Positions 9,017 to 17,340 are shown, numbered from the stretch's first letter. The stretch is DNA of 64,000 bases from Brachybacterium fresconis (GCF_017876515.1 NZ_JAGIOC010000001.1:3968001-4032000), one strand, 5' to 3'. The notes: generated by a model from the letters alone, not told the origin. Numbers and translations: made by a program.

Positions 9017-9289
9017 CCAGCCTGGAAGTTCGACGAGGCGGCCGAGGAAGAATGTGGGCCGCCGGATTCTCATGCCATTCGTGAAATGGCGCTGAAAACG
9101 CGCCGTGAATCGTTATGTTGCGAACCGGTAACAGCCCTTGTCGGAGGTGTGTTCCAGGTCGCTCTCGTGCCTAGACTGGGTGCACCGCGCGGCGGGCGCG
9201 ACCATGGTGGTCATGCCTCGACGCCGCACGCAGGTCAAGGATATCGAGCGGGCACGACGGTCTCGTCCCCCGCGAGTGAAGGAGAAAAC
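9017..9289 (+). promoter_or_regulatory. Gap before the binding-protein gene: weak hairpin and -10-like hexamer
   Basis: This 273-bp gap lies inside an otherwise tight operon. It holds a short hairpin (GGCGC/GCGCC, 9088-9104) and a -10-like TAGACT at 9172-9177 without a convincing -35 box. GAAGGAG before 9290 is the ribosome site. Separate or boosted expression of the binding protein is plausible, as is common for ABC systems, but is not shown. Confidence 0.3.
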
Positions 9290-11020
9290 ATGCGTTTGAC
9301 GCGGCGATCGATGCTGGGGGCGACGGCCCTGACCGTCTCGATGGGGGCGCTGGCGGCATGCAGCCAGGACCCGGGGAACGGTGGTGGCGGAGCCTCCGAC
9401 GGGGGTGGCGGCGGGGGCGAGAAGATCGCCTCCGATGAGAACGACATCAACGCCATGGAGCGCGATGAGCTCGGGGAGGGTGGCGCCCTGCGTCTGGCGA
9501 ACAATGCATTCCCCGCCAACTGGAATCCTTTCCATTCGGATGGCAACGAGGCCAACACGAGCGACATGCTGCGCGCGATCTTCCCCCTGGAGGTGTGGAC
9601 CTCGGATGCAGCGGGCGAAGTCGGGCCGAACCCTCACTACCTGAAGCGTCTCGAGCTCACCTCCGAGGATCCCCAGGTCATGGAGATCGAGCTCAACGAG
9701 GGGATGTCCTGGTCCGACGGCACGCCGATCGACTACACGTCGGTCGAGAACGTCTTCACGACGATGAACGGCTCCAAGAAGGAGTACGGCATCGCGTCCT
9801 CCGAGGGCTATGACCTGGTCGAGAAGGTCGAGCAGGGCGACAGCGACCTGATCGCCGTGGTGACGTTCAAGGAGAAGTACGCGGATTGGAAGGGACTGGC
9901 GGGGGCCATGCCGGATGCCCTCGCGGAATCCGCTGATGCCTTCAACACCGGCTGGCAGGCAGAGCCCCTCGTCACCGCTGGTCCGTACAAGATCGGCAAG
10001 ATCGACGCCGCGAACAAGACCGTGCTGCTCGAGCCGGACGAGAACTGGTGGGGCGACAAGGCGCTGCTCGAGCAGGTCCTGTTCACGACGATCGAGGACC
10101 CGGCCGCCACGGCGACGAGCTTCCAGAACGGGCAGCTCGACGTCATCGAGACCACGGTGCCTGCGACCTACTCGGTGGTCGAGCCGATGATCGGCAATGG
10201 GGCCAGCATGCGGAAGGCCGCAGGTCCCGACTGGACGCACATCACGCTGAACGGCACCGAGGGCCGCCCGCTGGCCGACCAGTCCGTGCGCCAGGCGGTG
10301 TTCCGTGCCATCGACCGCGAACAGGTCTTCCTGTCGGTCAACGCCACCATGCCCTACCCGGACGATTTCGAGCAGCTGAACAACCACATCCTGATGACGA
10401 ATCAGGAGGGGTACAAGGACAACTCCGGCGATTTCGGTGCCTATGATCCCGAGGCGGCGAAGAAGCTGCTCGAGGACGCCGGGTACACCATGGAGGGCGA
10501 CGTCGCGACCAAGGACGGCGAGCCGCTGGAGATCACCTACGTCTACAACGACGGGTCGAAGACCAACGAGGCCGTCGTCCCGGTCGTGAAGGAAGCCCTG
10601 GCCGCCGTCGGGATCACCATGAAGGTGCAGAAGGTCCCGCCGACGGACCTGTTCTCCCAGTACGTCATCCCGGGCGAGTTCGACCTGACGCTGTTCGGCT
10701 GGGTCGGGACCCCGTTCCTCTCCTCGTCAGACGCGATCTGGAAGACCGAGGGCGAGCAGAACTTCGGGAAGGTCGGCAATGCCGAGACCGACGAACTGGT
10801 CGAGAAGGCCGTGATCGAGACCGACGAGGACGCCCGGATCGATCTGATCAACCAGTACGACGCGAATCTCTGGGAGCTCGCGGGAACGCTGCCGCTGTGG
10901 CAGGCCTACGACTTCTTCGTCCAGAACGACGACCTCGCGAACTTCGGCGCGTGGGGGTTCCAGTCCCCGGACTGGACCAAGATCGGCTACGTGAAGGGGT
11001 CGGCGAAGCTCGAGGGCTGA
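9290..11020 (+). CDS. Peptide-binding lipoprotein of ABC transporter (SBP family 5)
   Basis: 576 aa. The N-terminus MRLTRRSMLGAT followed by a hydrophobic stretch and the lipobox LAAC marks a lipoprotein with a possible Tat-like twin arginine. A Gly/Ser-rich linker follows. The mature part has the family 5 features: GGALRLANNAFPANWNPFHSDG, then ADQSVRQAVFRAIDREQV (the RxAxxxAIDR-like motif) and a C-terminal PLWQAYDFF. It should capture the substrate outside the membrane for the permeases and ATPase upstream. The start at 9290 gives the signal peptide directly; upstream extension has no support. Confidence 0.92.
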   Translation: MRLTRRSMLGATALTVSMGALAACSQDPGNGGGGASDGGGGGGEKIASDENDINAMERDELGEGGALRLANNAFPANWNPFHSDGNEANTSDMLRAIFPLEVWTSDAAGEVGPNPHYLKRLELTSEDPQVMEIELNEGMSWSDGTPIDYTSVENVFTTMNGSKKEYGIASSEGYDLVEKVEQGDSDLIAVVTFKEKYADWKGLAGAMPDALAESADAFNTGWQAEPLVTAGPYKIGKIDAANKTVLLEPDENWWGDKALLEQVLFTTIEDPAATATSFQNGQLDVIETTVPATYSVVEPMIGNGASMRKAAGPDWTHITLNGTEGRPLADQSVRQAVFRAIDREQVFLSVNATMPYPDDFEQLNNHILMTNQEGYKDNSGDFGAYDPEAAKKLLEDAGYTMEGDVATKDGEPLEITYVYNDGSKTNEAVVPVVKEALAAVGITMKVQKVPPTDLFSQYVIPGEFDLTLFGWVGTPFLSSSDAIWKTEGEQNFGKVGNAETDELVEKAVIETDEDARIDLINQYDANLWELAGTLPLWQAYDFFVQNDDLANFGAWGFQSPDWTKIGYVKGSAKLEG

Positions 11021-11033
11021 GCGGACCATTGAC

Positions 11034-11069
11034 GGAAGGGCCTCGAGCGGAGACGCTCGGGGCCCTTCC
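11034..11069 (+). terminator. Strong hairpin after the peptide transporter
   Basis: A 16-pair stem with one G-U pair surrounds a GAGA tetraloop: GGAAGGGCC-T-CGAGCG pairs with CGCTCG-G-GGCCCTTCC. It has no long T tract, as is usual for high-GC actinobacterial terminators. It lies between the binding-protein gene and the convergent moaD gene and could serve both. Confidence 0.7.
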
Positions 11070-11106
11070 CGCATGTCTGTGCCCGAAGGGCGATGCTGTC
11101 GTGCCG

Positions 11107-11433
11107 TCAGCCGCCGGCGAAGGGTGGCAGCACGTCCAGGCGGTCTCCCTCGGCCAGCGCCCGATCGTGGTCCGTGCAGGCGACGCCGCCCACCAGGAAG
11201 CTCGAGCGGCCGATCACCTGTGCGGCCTGCGGGGAGGCGGTGGAGAGCAGGTCATCGAGCGCGTCCTGCAGGGTGGCGCCGTGCACGGTGGTGGACTCGG
11301 CCCCGTACTCGGCCGCGGCTCCCGCGAACAGCTGCACTGCGATCGCAGGGGCGGGGGTGGGGGCGGTGCGTGCCGGCCCGGTGGTGGGCGCGGCGGACGT
11401 CGTGTCCGTGGTCTGCTGCGTCGTCTCGTCCAT
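11107..11433 (-). CDS. moaD: Molybdopterin synthase sulfur-carrier subunit (MoaD/ThiS family)
   Basis: 108 aa. The beta-grasp domain occupies the last 80 residues and ends in Gly-Gly (VLPPFAGG), the tail that is adenylylated and thiocarboxylated to deliver sulfur to the precursor of molybdopterin. The first 28 residues are Thr/Ala/Pro-rich and probably disordered, an extension beyond the usual 80-aa MoaD. It lies 13 bp behind moaA on the same strand. Its partner MoaE is the C-terminal half of the fusion protein at 14567-15628. Confidence 0.85.
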   Translation of the reverse strand: MDETTQQTTDTTSAAPTTGPARTAPTPAPAIAVQLFAGAAAEYGAESTTVHGATLQDALDDLLSTASPQAAQVIGRSSFLVGGVACTDHDRALAEGDRLDVLPPFAGG

Positions 11434-11446
11434 GGTCTCTCCCTGC

Positions 11447-12547
11447 TCAGCCGCCGATGGCGCTCATCGGTCGCTCGGGCTGGACGAAGTCCTCCCGATC
11501 CATGCCGTGACCGGCCTTCTTGCCCCAGTGCGCGGCGCGCCAGATGTCCGCGATCGCTTCGTCGTCGGCCCCGGAGCGCAGCGCGGCGCGCAGATCGGTC
11601 TCCTCGCGGGAGAACAGGCAGGTGCGCACGCGCCCCTCGGCGGTCAGCCGGGTCCGGCGGCAGTCGGCACAGAAGGGACGGGTGACCGAGGCGATGATCC
11701 CGACCCGTCCGCGGTGGTCGCCGGAGGCCCGTTCGCGCACCTCGTAGAGCTCGGCGGGGGCACCGTTGCGGGCCTCGTCCACCGGCGTCAGACGGAAGCG
11801 CTCGGCGAGCAGGCCGTGGACGTCGGTCGCGGTGAGCATCGAGGTGCGGTCCCAGATGTGGTCCGCATCCAGCGGCATCTGCTCGATGACCCTCAGCTGC
11901 AGGTCGCGGGTCAGGCACCAGTCCAGCAGCTCGGGCAGCTCGTGGTCGTTCACTCCCGGCAGCAGGACGGCGTTGACCTTGATCGGGTCCAGACCCGCCG
12001 CGCGGGCGCCCTCGATCCCGGCCAGCACGCGGTGCAGCAGGGGCCGGCGGCTGAGCCGTTCGAAGGTCTCGGAGACCACGGAGTCCAGCGAGACGTTGAT
12101 GCGGTCCAGGCCCGCGTCCCGCAGGCGCGCGGCACGGTGGTCCAGGCCGATCGCGTTGGTGGTCAGCGAGATGTCCGGGCGGGGGTCGAGAGCGGCGACG
12201 CCGGCGATGATCTCCTCGAGATCCGGGCGGGTCAGCGGCTCGCCCCCGGTGAAGCGCACCTGCTCGATGCCCAGGCGCTGAACCCCGATGCGCACCAGAT
12301 GGACGACCTCCTCGGCGGAGAGCATCTGCTCCTTGTTCAAGAAGGTGAGCCCCGAGGCGGGCATGCAGTAGGTGCAGCGAAGATTGCAGAAGTCGGTCAG
12401 CGACAGGCGCAGGTCCGTGGCCTCGCGGTCGAACCGGTCGGCCAGGGCGGGCGTCGTCGGTCGGTCCGAGGTGTCCGGCAGGTCCGTGGCGGTCTCGTCC
12501 GTCGTGCGCGGCTTGGGCATGCCCAGGGAGATGCGGCGGGATGCCAT
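11447..12547 (-). CDS. moaA: GTP 3',8-cyclase MoaA (radical SAM)
   Basis: 366 aa from the ATG at 12547, preceded by AGAGGAG. MoaA starts Moco synthesis by converting GTP to the cyclic precursor's precursor using a 4Fe-4S radical-SAM cluster. The CxxxCxxC cluster motif (CNLRCTYC) is near residue 53, with RFTGGEPL shortly after. The second cluster is marked by FCADCRRTRLTAEGRVRTCLF. The C-terminus ends in Gly-Gly, required in known MoaA proteins. It forms a two-gene operon with moaD, divergent from moeA-moaC-mog/moaE. Confidence 0.95.
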   Translation of the reverse strand: MASRRISLGMPKPRTTDETATDLPDTSDRPTTPALADRFDREATDLRLSLTDFCNLRCTYCMPASGLTFLNKEQMLSAEEVVHLVRIGVQRLGIEQVRFTGGEPLTRPDLEEIIAGVAALDPRPDISLTTNAIGLDHRAARLRDAGLDRINVSLDSVVSETFERLSRRPLLHRVLAGIEGARAAGLDPIKVNAVLLPGVNDHELPELLDWCLTRDLQLRVIEQMPLDADHIWDRTSMLTATDVHGLLAERFRLTPVDEARNGAPAELYEVRERASGDHRGRVGIIASVTRPFCADCRRTRLTAEGRVRTCLFSREETDLRAALRSGADDEAIADIWRAAHWGKKAGHGMDREDFVQPERPMSAIGG

Positions 12548-12652
12548 GGCACCGTGCTCCTCTCGCGACGCGGGTGTTCCTTCAGGATAGGCCCTTCGTC
12601 GGGGATCGTCGGGGCAGGACCTCGGTCTGGGCTCCATGCGGCGGTCCCCGTC

Positions 12653-12672
12653 GTGTTCCCCGCCGTGAACAC
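12653..12672. promoter_or_regulatory. Inverted repeat between divergent Moco operons
   Basis: GTGTTC and GAACAC form a perfect 6-bp inverted repeat separated by eight bases. It lies in the 242-bp divergent interval between moaA and the second moeA, some 20 bp upstream of a -10-like CATACT (12691-12696) facing moeA. Its size and position suit a dimeric regulator. No regulator gene is adjacent. Confidence 0.4.
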
Positions 12673-12789
12673 AGCAGCCTGCCCGCGCGCCATACTGGGG
12701 AGGGACCGCTCGAGGACGGCGGGGACCGGTTCCACCTCCAGGAGCACACGCGACCGGTGCGACCTCCAGGACGACAGGAGACTCTCACG

Positions 12790-14091
12790 ATGGCTGCTGG
12801 CGAGCGCATCCCCCTGGCCGATCATGCGGCCGACGCCCGGGCGCTGCTCGCGGCGGCGCGGCGTCGTGTGGTGGAGCGGCTCGACGGCGAGCTCGTGGGA
12901 CGGGTGGCGGCGACCGAGATCCGCGCCCGCGTCGACGTTCCCGGGCACGACAACTCCCAGATGGACGGCTACGCCCTCGCGAGCGCGGACGTCTCCGAGG
13001 CAGGGGGAGCGGTCTCCGGCGGGGCCGCGCTGACACTCCCGCTCGGTCCGATGATCGCCGCCGGCGATCCTCCGGGCGAACTGTCCGCCGGGACGGCGCG
13101 ACCGATCATGACCGGCGCCCCGATCCCCGTCGGCGCCGACCTCGTGATCCCCGTCGAGGAGAGCGCCGCCGGCCGCTTCGAGGCTGCGGGGGCTGCGGGG
13201 GTTGAGGGAGCGGGGGAGGAGCGTTGGAGCACGGTGACCCTCACCCCGCGCTCCGCCGAGCCCGGCCGCTTCGTGCGCCGTCGCGGCTCCGACACCCACC
13301 GCGGGGACACCGTCCTGCGCGCAGGACAGGTGCTGACCCCGGCGCGACTCGCCCACCTCGCCGCCTGCGGGGTGGCCGAGGCGGAGATCGAGGACCGGCT
13401 GCGCGTGATCGTGCTGTCCACGGGCAGCGAGGTCGCCGTCGGCGGTGCCGCCCCCGTGGCCGGCGGCGTGTTCGACGCCAACGGTCCGGGGCTGTCCGCC
13501 GCTCTTCACGAGGCCGGGGCGGAGGTGGTGCATCAGGGCGCGGTGCCCGACGACGCGGGGGAACTGGTCGCCCGGTTGCATGAGCAGGTCGTGTCCTACG
13601 ACGCCGACCTGATCGTCACCAGCGGCGGCGTCAGCGCCGGAGCCTTCGAGGTGGTGCGCCATGCGGCCGTCGGCGACGGCGTGACCATGGCCTTCCCGAC
13701 GGTGGCGATGCAGCCCGGCGGACCGCAGGGCATCGGCACCCTGGACCTGCCCGAGCGCCGGGTGCCGTGGCTGGCCTTCCCCGGCAACCCCGTCTCCGCG
13801 CTGCTGAGCTGCGAGCTCATCGCCCGGCCCGCTCTCGGGGCCCCGTCCCGCACGCGGCTGCGCCTGCCCCTGCGGCTGGAGGCCCCCGAGCCCTCCCCGT
13901 CGGCGCTCGAACAGTACCGCCGCGCGAGGGTGCTGCCCTCCGGCGCCGTGCGCCTGGTCGGAGGGGCCTCGTCGCACCTGATCGGCGGCCTCGCCGCCGC
14001 CGACGCCCTGGTCATCGTCCCCGTCGGCACCGACGCCATCGATGACGGGGACGTTCTGGACACGCTGCTCATACCCGGAGGAGACCGATGA
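12790..14091 (+). CDS. moeA: Molybdopterin molybdenumtransferase MoeA (second copy)
   Basis: 433 aa from the ATG at 12790, behind AGGAG. MoeA motifs are HDNSQMDGYALAS near residue 57, ARPIMTGAPIP near 102, the Mo-binding core with GGVFDANGPGLSAAL and VTSGGVSAGAFEVVR, and the canonical PGNPVSALLSCELIARPAL. This copy matches the family consensus better than the one at 3258. It carries a Gly/Ala/Glu insertion (around 135-150) after the PVEES segment. It overlaps moaC by ATGA and heads the moeA-moaC-mog/moaE operon, so it is the likelier housekeeping molybdenum insertase. Confidence 0.94.
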   Translation: MAAGERIPLADHAADARALLAAARRRVVERLDGELVGRVAATEIRARVDVPGHDNSQMDGYALASADVSEAGGAVSGGAALTLPLGPMIAAGDPPGELSAGTARPIMTGAPIPVGADLVIPVEESAAGRFEAAGAAGVEGAGEERWSTVTLTPRSAEPGRFVRRRGSDTHRGDTVLRAGQVLTPARLAHLAACGVAEAEIEDRLRVIVLSTGSEVAVGGAAPVAGGVFDANGPGLSAALHEAGAEVVHQGAVPDDAGELVARLHEQVVSYDADLIVTSGGVSAGAFEVVRHAAVGDGVTMAFPTVAMQPGGPQGIGTLDLPERRVPWLAFPGNPVSALLSCELIARPALGAPSRTRLRLPLRLEAPEPSPSALEQYRRARVLPSGAVRLVGGASSHLIGGLAAADALVIVPVGTDAIDDGDVLDTLLIPGGDR

Positions 14092-14570
14092 ACGACCTCT
14101 CGCACGTCCGCGCCGACGGCTCCGCCCACATGGTCGACGTGACCAGCAAGGACGCCACGTCGAGGGAGGCGACCGCCCGCGCCGTGCTGCGCACCCGGGC
14201 CGACGTCGTCGATCGCATCGCGAGCGGCGACCTGCCCAAGGGCGAGGCGCTCGCGACCGCCCGCATCGCCGGGATCATGGGCGCCAAGCGCACCAGCGAC
14301 CTCATCCCGCTGTGCCACCCGCTGCCGCTCAGCGGCGTCGGGCTCGACCTCGTCCCTCGCGAGGACCGCGTCGAGATCACCGCACGGGTCCGTACGAAGG
14401 GCGTCACCGGCGTGGAGATGGAGGCGCTCACGGCCGCCTCCGTCGCGGCGCTGACCGTGTACGACATGATCAAGGCCGTCGACCACCTCGCCACCATCGA
14501 GCAGGTGCAGGTCCTGGCCAAGTCCGGCGGCAAGAGCGGCCCCTGGCACCGGGAGGAGGGGAGGCCATGA
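14088..14570 (+). CDS. moaC: Cyclic pyranopterin monophosphate synthase MoaC
   Basis: 160 aa, the normal size. MoaC converts the MoaA product to cyclic pyranopterin monophosphate. Conserved segments are MVDVTSKDATSREATARA near the start, KGEALATARIAGIMGAKRTS, then LIPLCHPLPLSGV with the catalytic region, and GVTGVEMEALTAASVAALTVYDMIKA. It overlaps both neighbours by ATGA (14088-14091 and 14567-14570), giving tight translational coupling through the operon. Confidence 0.96.
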   Translation: MNDLSHVRADGSAHMVDVTSKDATSREATARAVLRTRADVVDRIASGDLPKGEALATARIAGIMGAKRTSDLIPLCHPLPLSGVGLDLVPREDRVEITARVRTKGVTGVEMEALTAASVAALTVYDMIKAVDHLATIEQVQVLAKSGGKSGPWHREEGRP

Positions 14571-15628
14571 AGAAGATGCCCGCCCAGCGCAGCGACGAGG
14601 ACTGCGTCCAGCGCGAGGACTCGCAGCAGGCTCCGGCGCTGCGCGGCAGCGCACGGATCATCATCGCCTCGACCCGCGCCGCCGACGGCACCTACGAGGA
14701 CCGCACCGGTCCTCTGCTGGAGACCTGGCTGCGCGGCCGCGGACTGGATCCCGTCGACAAGCAGGTCGTGGCCGACGGGCCCGAGGTCGGTGCCGCGGTC
14801 CGGGAGGCGCTCGAGGCCGGCACGGACCTCGTGATCTCCTCCGGCGGCACCGGGATCAGCCCCACGGACGCCACTCCCGAGCAGGTGGCCCCGCTGATCG
14901 ACCGCGAGATGCCCGGCGTGCTCGAGGCCGTGCGCCGCCGCGGCGCCGAGACCGCCCCGACCGCGCTGCTCAGCCGCGGCGTCGCCGGGATGGCTTCGGA
15001 CAGCTTCGTGGTCACCCTGCCCGGCTCGCGCGGCGGGGTGCGCGATGGGATCGCCGTGCTCGATCCGGTCCTCGACCATCTGCTCGACCAGCGCGACGGG
15101 GGTGGGCACGAGGCGGTCGCGGATCCGACTCGCGGCGCCGCGCCCTTCGCCGGCGACCGCGACCCGCTCCGCATCGCCGAGGATCCCCCGATGGGCGGCG
15201 CGGCGGCGCGCGTGCGCCGGGCCGAGCTGGACGAGGGCGAGATCTCCGTGGCGCAGATGGTCGAGGCCGTCACCGACCCGCGCTGCGGCGCGATCGTCAC
15301 CTTCGACGGCGTGGTCCGCGATCACGACGGAGGCCGCGACGTCGACCGCCTCGAATACGCCGCGCACCCCGGCGCCGCCGAGGTGCTGCGCGAGGTGGCC
15401 CGGGAGATCGCCGAGCGCTATCCCGACACCCTGGTGGCCGTCGCCCACCGCCACGGACCGTTGGAGATCGGGGACAGCGCCCTGACCTGCGCCGTGGCCG
15501 CCCCGCATCGCAAGCAGGCCTTCGTCGCCTGCGACGACCTCGTCGACACTGTCAAGCAGCGCCTGCCGATCTGGAAGCACCAGGTCTTCGACGACGGCGA
15601 GACCGAATGGGTGGGGGCGCTGGGCTGA
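14567..15628 (+). CDS. Mog/MoaB-MoaE fusion protein (molybdopterin adenylyltransferase + synthase large subunit)
   Basis: 353 aa with two domains. Residues about 28-190 are a MoaB/Mog-type adenylyltransferase (ISSGGTGISPTDATPEQ, the G-binding loop, and TLPGSRGGVRDGI), which activates molybdopterin for MoeA. Residues about 218-350 are MoaE, the catalytic large subunit of molybdopterin synthase, with GAIVTFDGVVRDHDGG, VAVAHRHGPLEIGD and the catalytic-lysine segment LPIWKHQVF. A linker rich in Gly, Asp and Arg joins them. MoaE must pair with the MoaD at 11107. Fusing Mog to MoaE in one chain combines two non-consecutive steps of the pathway. Confidence 0.9.
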   Translation: MKKMPAQRSDEDCVQREDSQQAPALRGSARIIIASTRAADGTYEDRTGPLLETWLRGRGLDPVDKQVVADGPEVGAAVREALEAGTDLVISSGGTGISPTDATPEQVAPLIDREMPGVLEAVRRRGAETAPTALLSRGVAGMASDSFVVTLPGSRGGVRDGIAVLDPVLDHLLDQRDGGGHEAVADPTRGAAPFAGDRDPLRIAEDPPMGGAAARVRRAELDEGEISVAQMVEAVTDPRCGAIVTFDGVVRDHDGGRDVDRLEYAAHPGAAEVLREVAREIAERYPDTLVAVAHRHGPLEIGDSALTCAVAAPHRKQAFVACDDLVDTVKQRLPIWKHQVFDDGETEWVGALG

Positions 15629-15708
15629 TCGAGGCGGTGCACCGGGACGGCCACCCAGCCGCCCCGGCGCGTCACCGCTGCGACACCTGAGGTCGATACG
15701 GTGCCCCC

Positions 15709-16563
15709 ATGCGCATCCTCCACCTCAGCGACACCCACCTCTACGGCGATCCCGCGGCGCGGCACTACGACCGCATCGACACCGCCGCGGCCCTGCGCGG
15801 GCTCCTCGCCCGGTGCCGGGACGTCCCGGACCTGGACGCGATCATCCATACCGGCGATGCGTCCGACGACGGCTCCGCGGCCAGCTACCGCCTGCTGCAC
15901 GAGATCCTCGAGCCGTTCGCCGCCGCGAAGGATGCCGAGCTCGTGATCGCGATGGGGAACCACGACGACTCCGAGGTCTATGGGGAGACCATCGCCCTCG
16001 GCGACCGCGGCACCACCGTGCAGGACCGCGTGGTCCCGCTGCCGGGCGGCCGGCGGGTCGTCGTGCTCGATACGAGCGTTCCCGGCGCCGGATACGGGCA
16101 TCTGGACCCGGAGCAGCTCGTCTGGCTGCGCGAGGTCCTCGCCGAGCCGTCCGCGGCCGGTACCGTGCTGGCGCTCCACCATCCGCCGCTGGCCGCGGCG
16201 ACTCCGCTGCTGCGCGCCCTCGAGCTCGACGGGATCGACGAGCTCGCCGGCGTGCTCGAGGGGTCCGACGTGCAGGTGGTGCTCTCGGGCCACTACCACC
16301 ACGAGATGACCGGGCAGATCGCGGGGATCCCGGTCCATGTGGTCCCCGGGGTCACGAATGTCGTCGATCCCGTGACCGCGGGGGAGCGGGAGCAGGCCCG
16401 CGCTCTGACCGGCGTCTCCCTGGTGGAGCTCGGCGCGGGAGCACCCCGGGTGATCACGTCCGTGCTGCCCCATGCCGGGGACACCCTCGCGGACCAGGAC
16501 GTCCCGGTCTACGACTTCGGGCCGGAGCAGGTCACCGCGATCGTGCAGGCCGCAGGACGCTGA
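15709..16563 (+). CDS. Calcineurin-like metallophosphoesterase (CpdA-type)
   Basis: 284 aa. Metal-binding motifs of the class III cyclic-nucleotide phosphodiesterase group are in order: LHLSDTHLYGD (DxH), IIHTGDASDDG (GDxxD), AMGNHDD (GNHD), LALHHPP and LSGHYHHEM (GHxH). It is therefore probably a cytosolic phosphodiesterase; cAMP is the usual family substrate but is not proven here. The ATG at 15709 follows TACGGT by six bases, a leaderless pattern. The stop codon lies in the first unit of an 18-bp minisatellite. Confidence 0.85.
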   Translation: MRILHLSDTHLYGDPAARHYDRIDTAAALRGLLARCRDVPDLDAIIHTGDASDDGSAASYRLLHEILEPFAAAKDAELVIAMGNHDDSEVYGETIALGDRGTTVQDRVVPLPGGRRVVVLDTSVPGAGYGHLDPEQLVWLREVLAEPSAAGTVLALHHPPLAAATPLLRALELDGIDELAGVLEGSDVQVVLSGHYHHEMTGQIAGIPVHVVPGVTNVVDPVTAGEREQARALTGVSLVELGAGAPRVITSVLPHAGDTLADQDVPVYDFGPEQVTAIVQAAGR

Positions 16564-16657
16564 CGGGCCGCAGGACGCTGACGGGCCGCAGGACGCTGAC
16601 GGACCGCAGGACGCCGGCGGACCGCAGGACGCTGACGGGGCGCAGGACGCCGACGGA
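16550..16657. repeat. 18-bp minisatellite over the stop of the phosphoesterase gene
   Basis: Six 18-bp units (consensus CCGCAGGACGCTGACGGG) run from 16550 to 16657, with substitutions in units 3, 4 and 6 and a partial seventh after. The first unit contains the last codons and TGA of the phosphoesterase gene. In another plus frame the array would encode repeated PQDADG hexapeptides, but no gene in that frame is supported. Confidence 0.9.
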
Positions 16658-16768
16658 CCGCGAGCCTCGGGGACGCCGCGCCATCGGCTGAGCACGCGGC
16701 CGGACAGGGGTGAGCCCCCGTCGAGAGAACCCGTGGGGGCTCCGGGCGATGGTGCCGGGTGGGCTCGA

Positions 16769-16936
16769 TCAGCGGACGAAGCCGATGGGCCCCTGGACCC
16801 GACGAGCCTTCAGCATCGCGGTGTTCTCGGCGCCCAGGCGCGAGTGACGGGTCGCCTGCGCGCGCTCGATGTCGTGGCTCTGCCTGCGGTCCGAGAATCG
16901 GCCCAGAGCGGAATGGAGGGTGCGGAAGATGGCCAT
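16769..16936 (-). CDS. Small basic protein, 55 aa, unknown
   Basis: An ATG at 16936 opens a 55-codon frame ending TGA at 16769-16771, starting MAIFRTLHSALGRFSDR and ending GPIGFVR. It is Arg-rich and basic. Support comes from strong G/C bias at third codon positions, an AGGGGA ribosome-site candidate 10 bases upstream, and a sigma-type promoter candidate facing it at 17018-17046. It was too short for routine ORF lists. I do not recognise the family. It is divergent from groES. Confidence 0.5.
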   Translation of the reverse strand: MAIFRTLHSALGRFSDRRQSHDIERAQATRHSRLGAENTAMLKARRVQGPIGFVR

Positions 16937-17017
16937 GTGATCGGTCCCCTTCGGTGCGGTCGGACGTGGACGCGCGGGCCCTGGATCGCAGGTGCTCCGG
17001 CGCGGTGGACACCACCA

Positions 17018-17046
17018 GTTCTATCGCGACGCGAGCGCAGTGTCAG
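17018..17046 (-). promoter_or_regulatory. Promoter candidate for the 55-aa ORF
   Basis: On the minus strand CTGACA (17046-17041) and TAGAAC (17023-17018) are 17 bases apart, close to a vegetative sigma-factor promoter. Transcription would start about 75 bp upstream of the small ORF at 16936. Confidence 0.4.
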
Positions 17047-17313
17047 CAGGTGGGATCGTTCTGGTTGCCAGACTCACAATAAGCATGTGACCTGGTGCGC
17101 AGAACGTGGAATCGATGAGGGTGGGCCGGTGGTGCCGCAGGTTCAGGGGTTGCTCGGGGCCTCCCCGCACCGGTCCCGCGTCGGCTCCGGGGTGCCCCCG
17201 GCTGCAGCGGCGCTCCCGGGATCGAGGCGTTGACCCGGGCTCGGATCCGAGGAGCGGAGGCTGTCCGACATGGTGGCCGCGTCGAGCGCCGACCCCGACG
17301 CGCGGCCGCCGGT

Positions 17314-17340
17314 TTAGCACTCACCTTGCACGAGTGCCAG
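17314..17340. promoter_or_regulatory. CIRCE operator (HrcA site) upstream of groES
   Basis: TTAGCACTC, nine bases, then GAGTGCCAG: this matches the CIRCE consensus TTAGCACTC-N9-GAGTGCTAA at 16 of 18 arm positions. CIRCE is bound by the HrcA repressor and controls groESL in most bacteria that have it. It overlaps the -35 hexamer TTGCAC (17326-17331). Confidence 0.92.

Noticed and set aside
16472-17233. Open frame encoding repeated PQDADG units through the minisatellite
   Set aside because: It starts inside the phosphoesterase gene in another frame, has no ribosome site or homology, and continues into the groES regulatory region.
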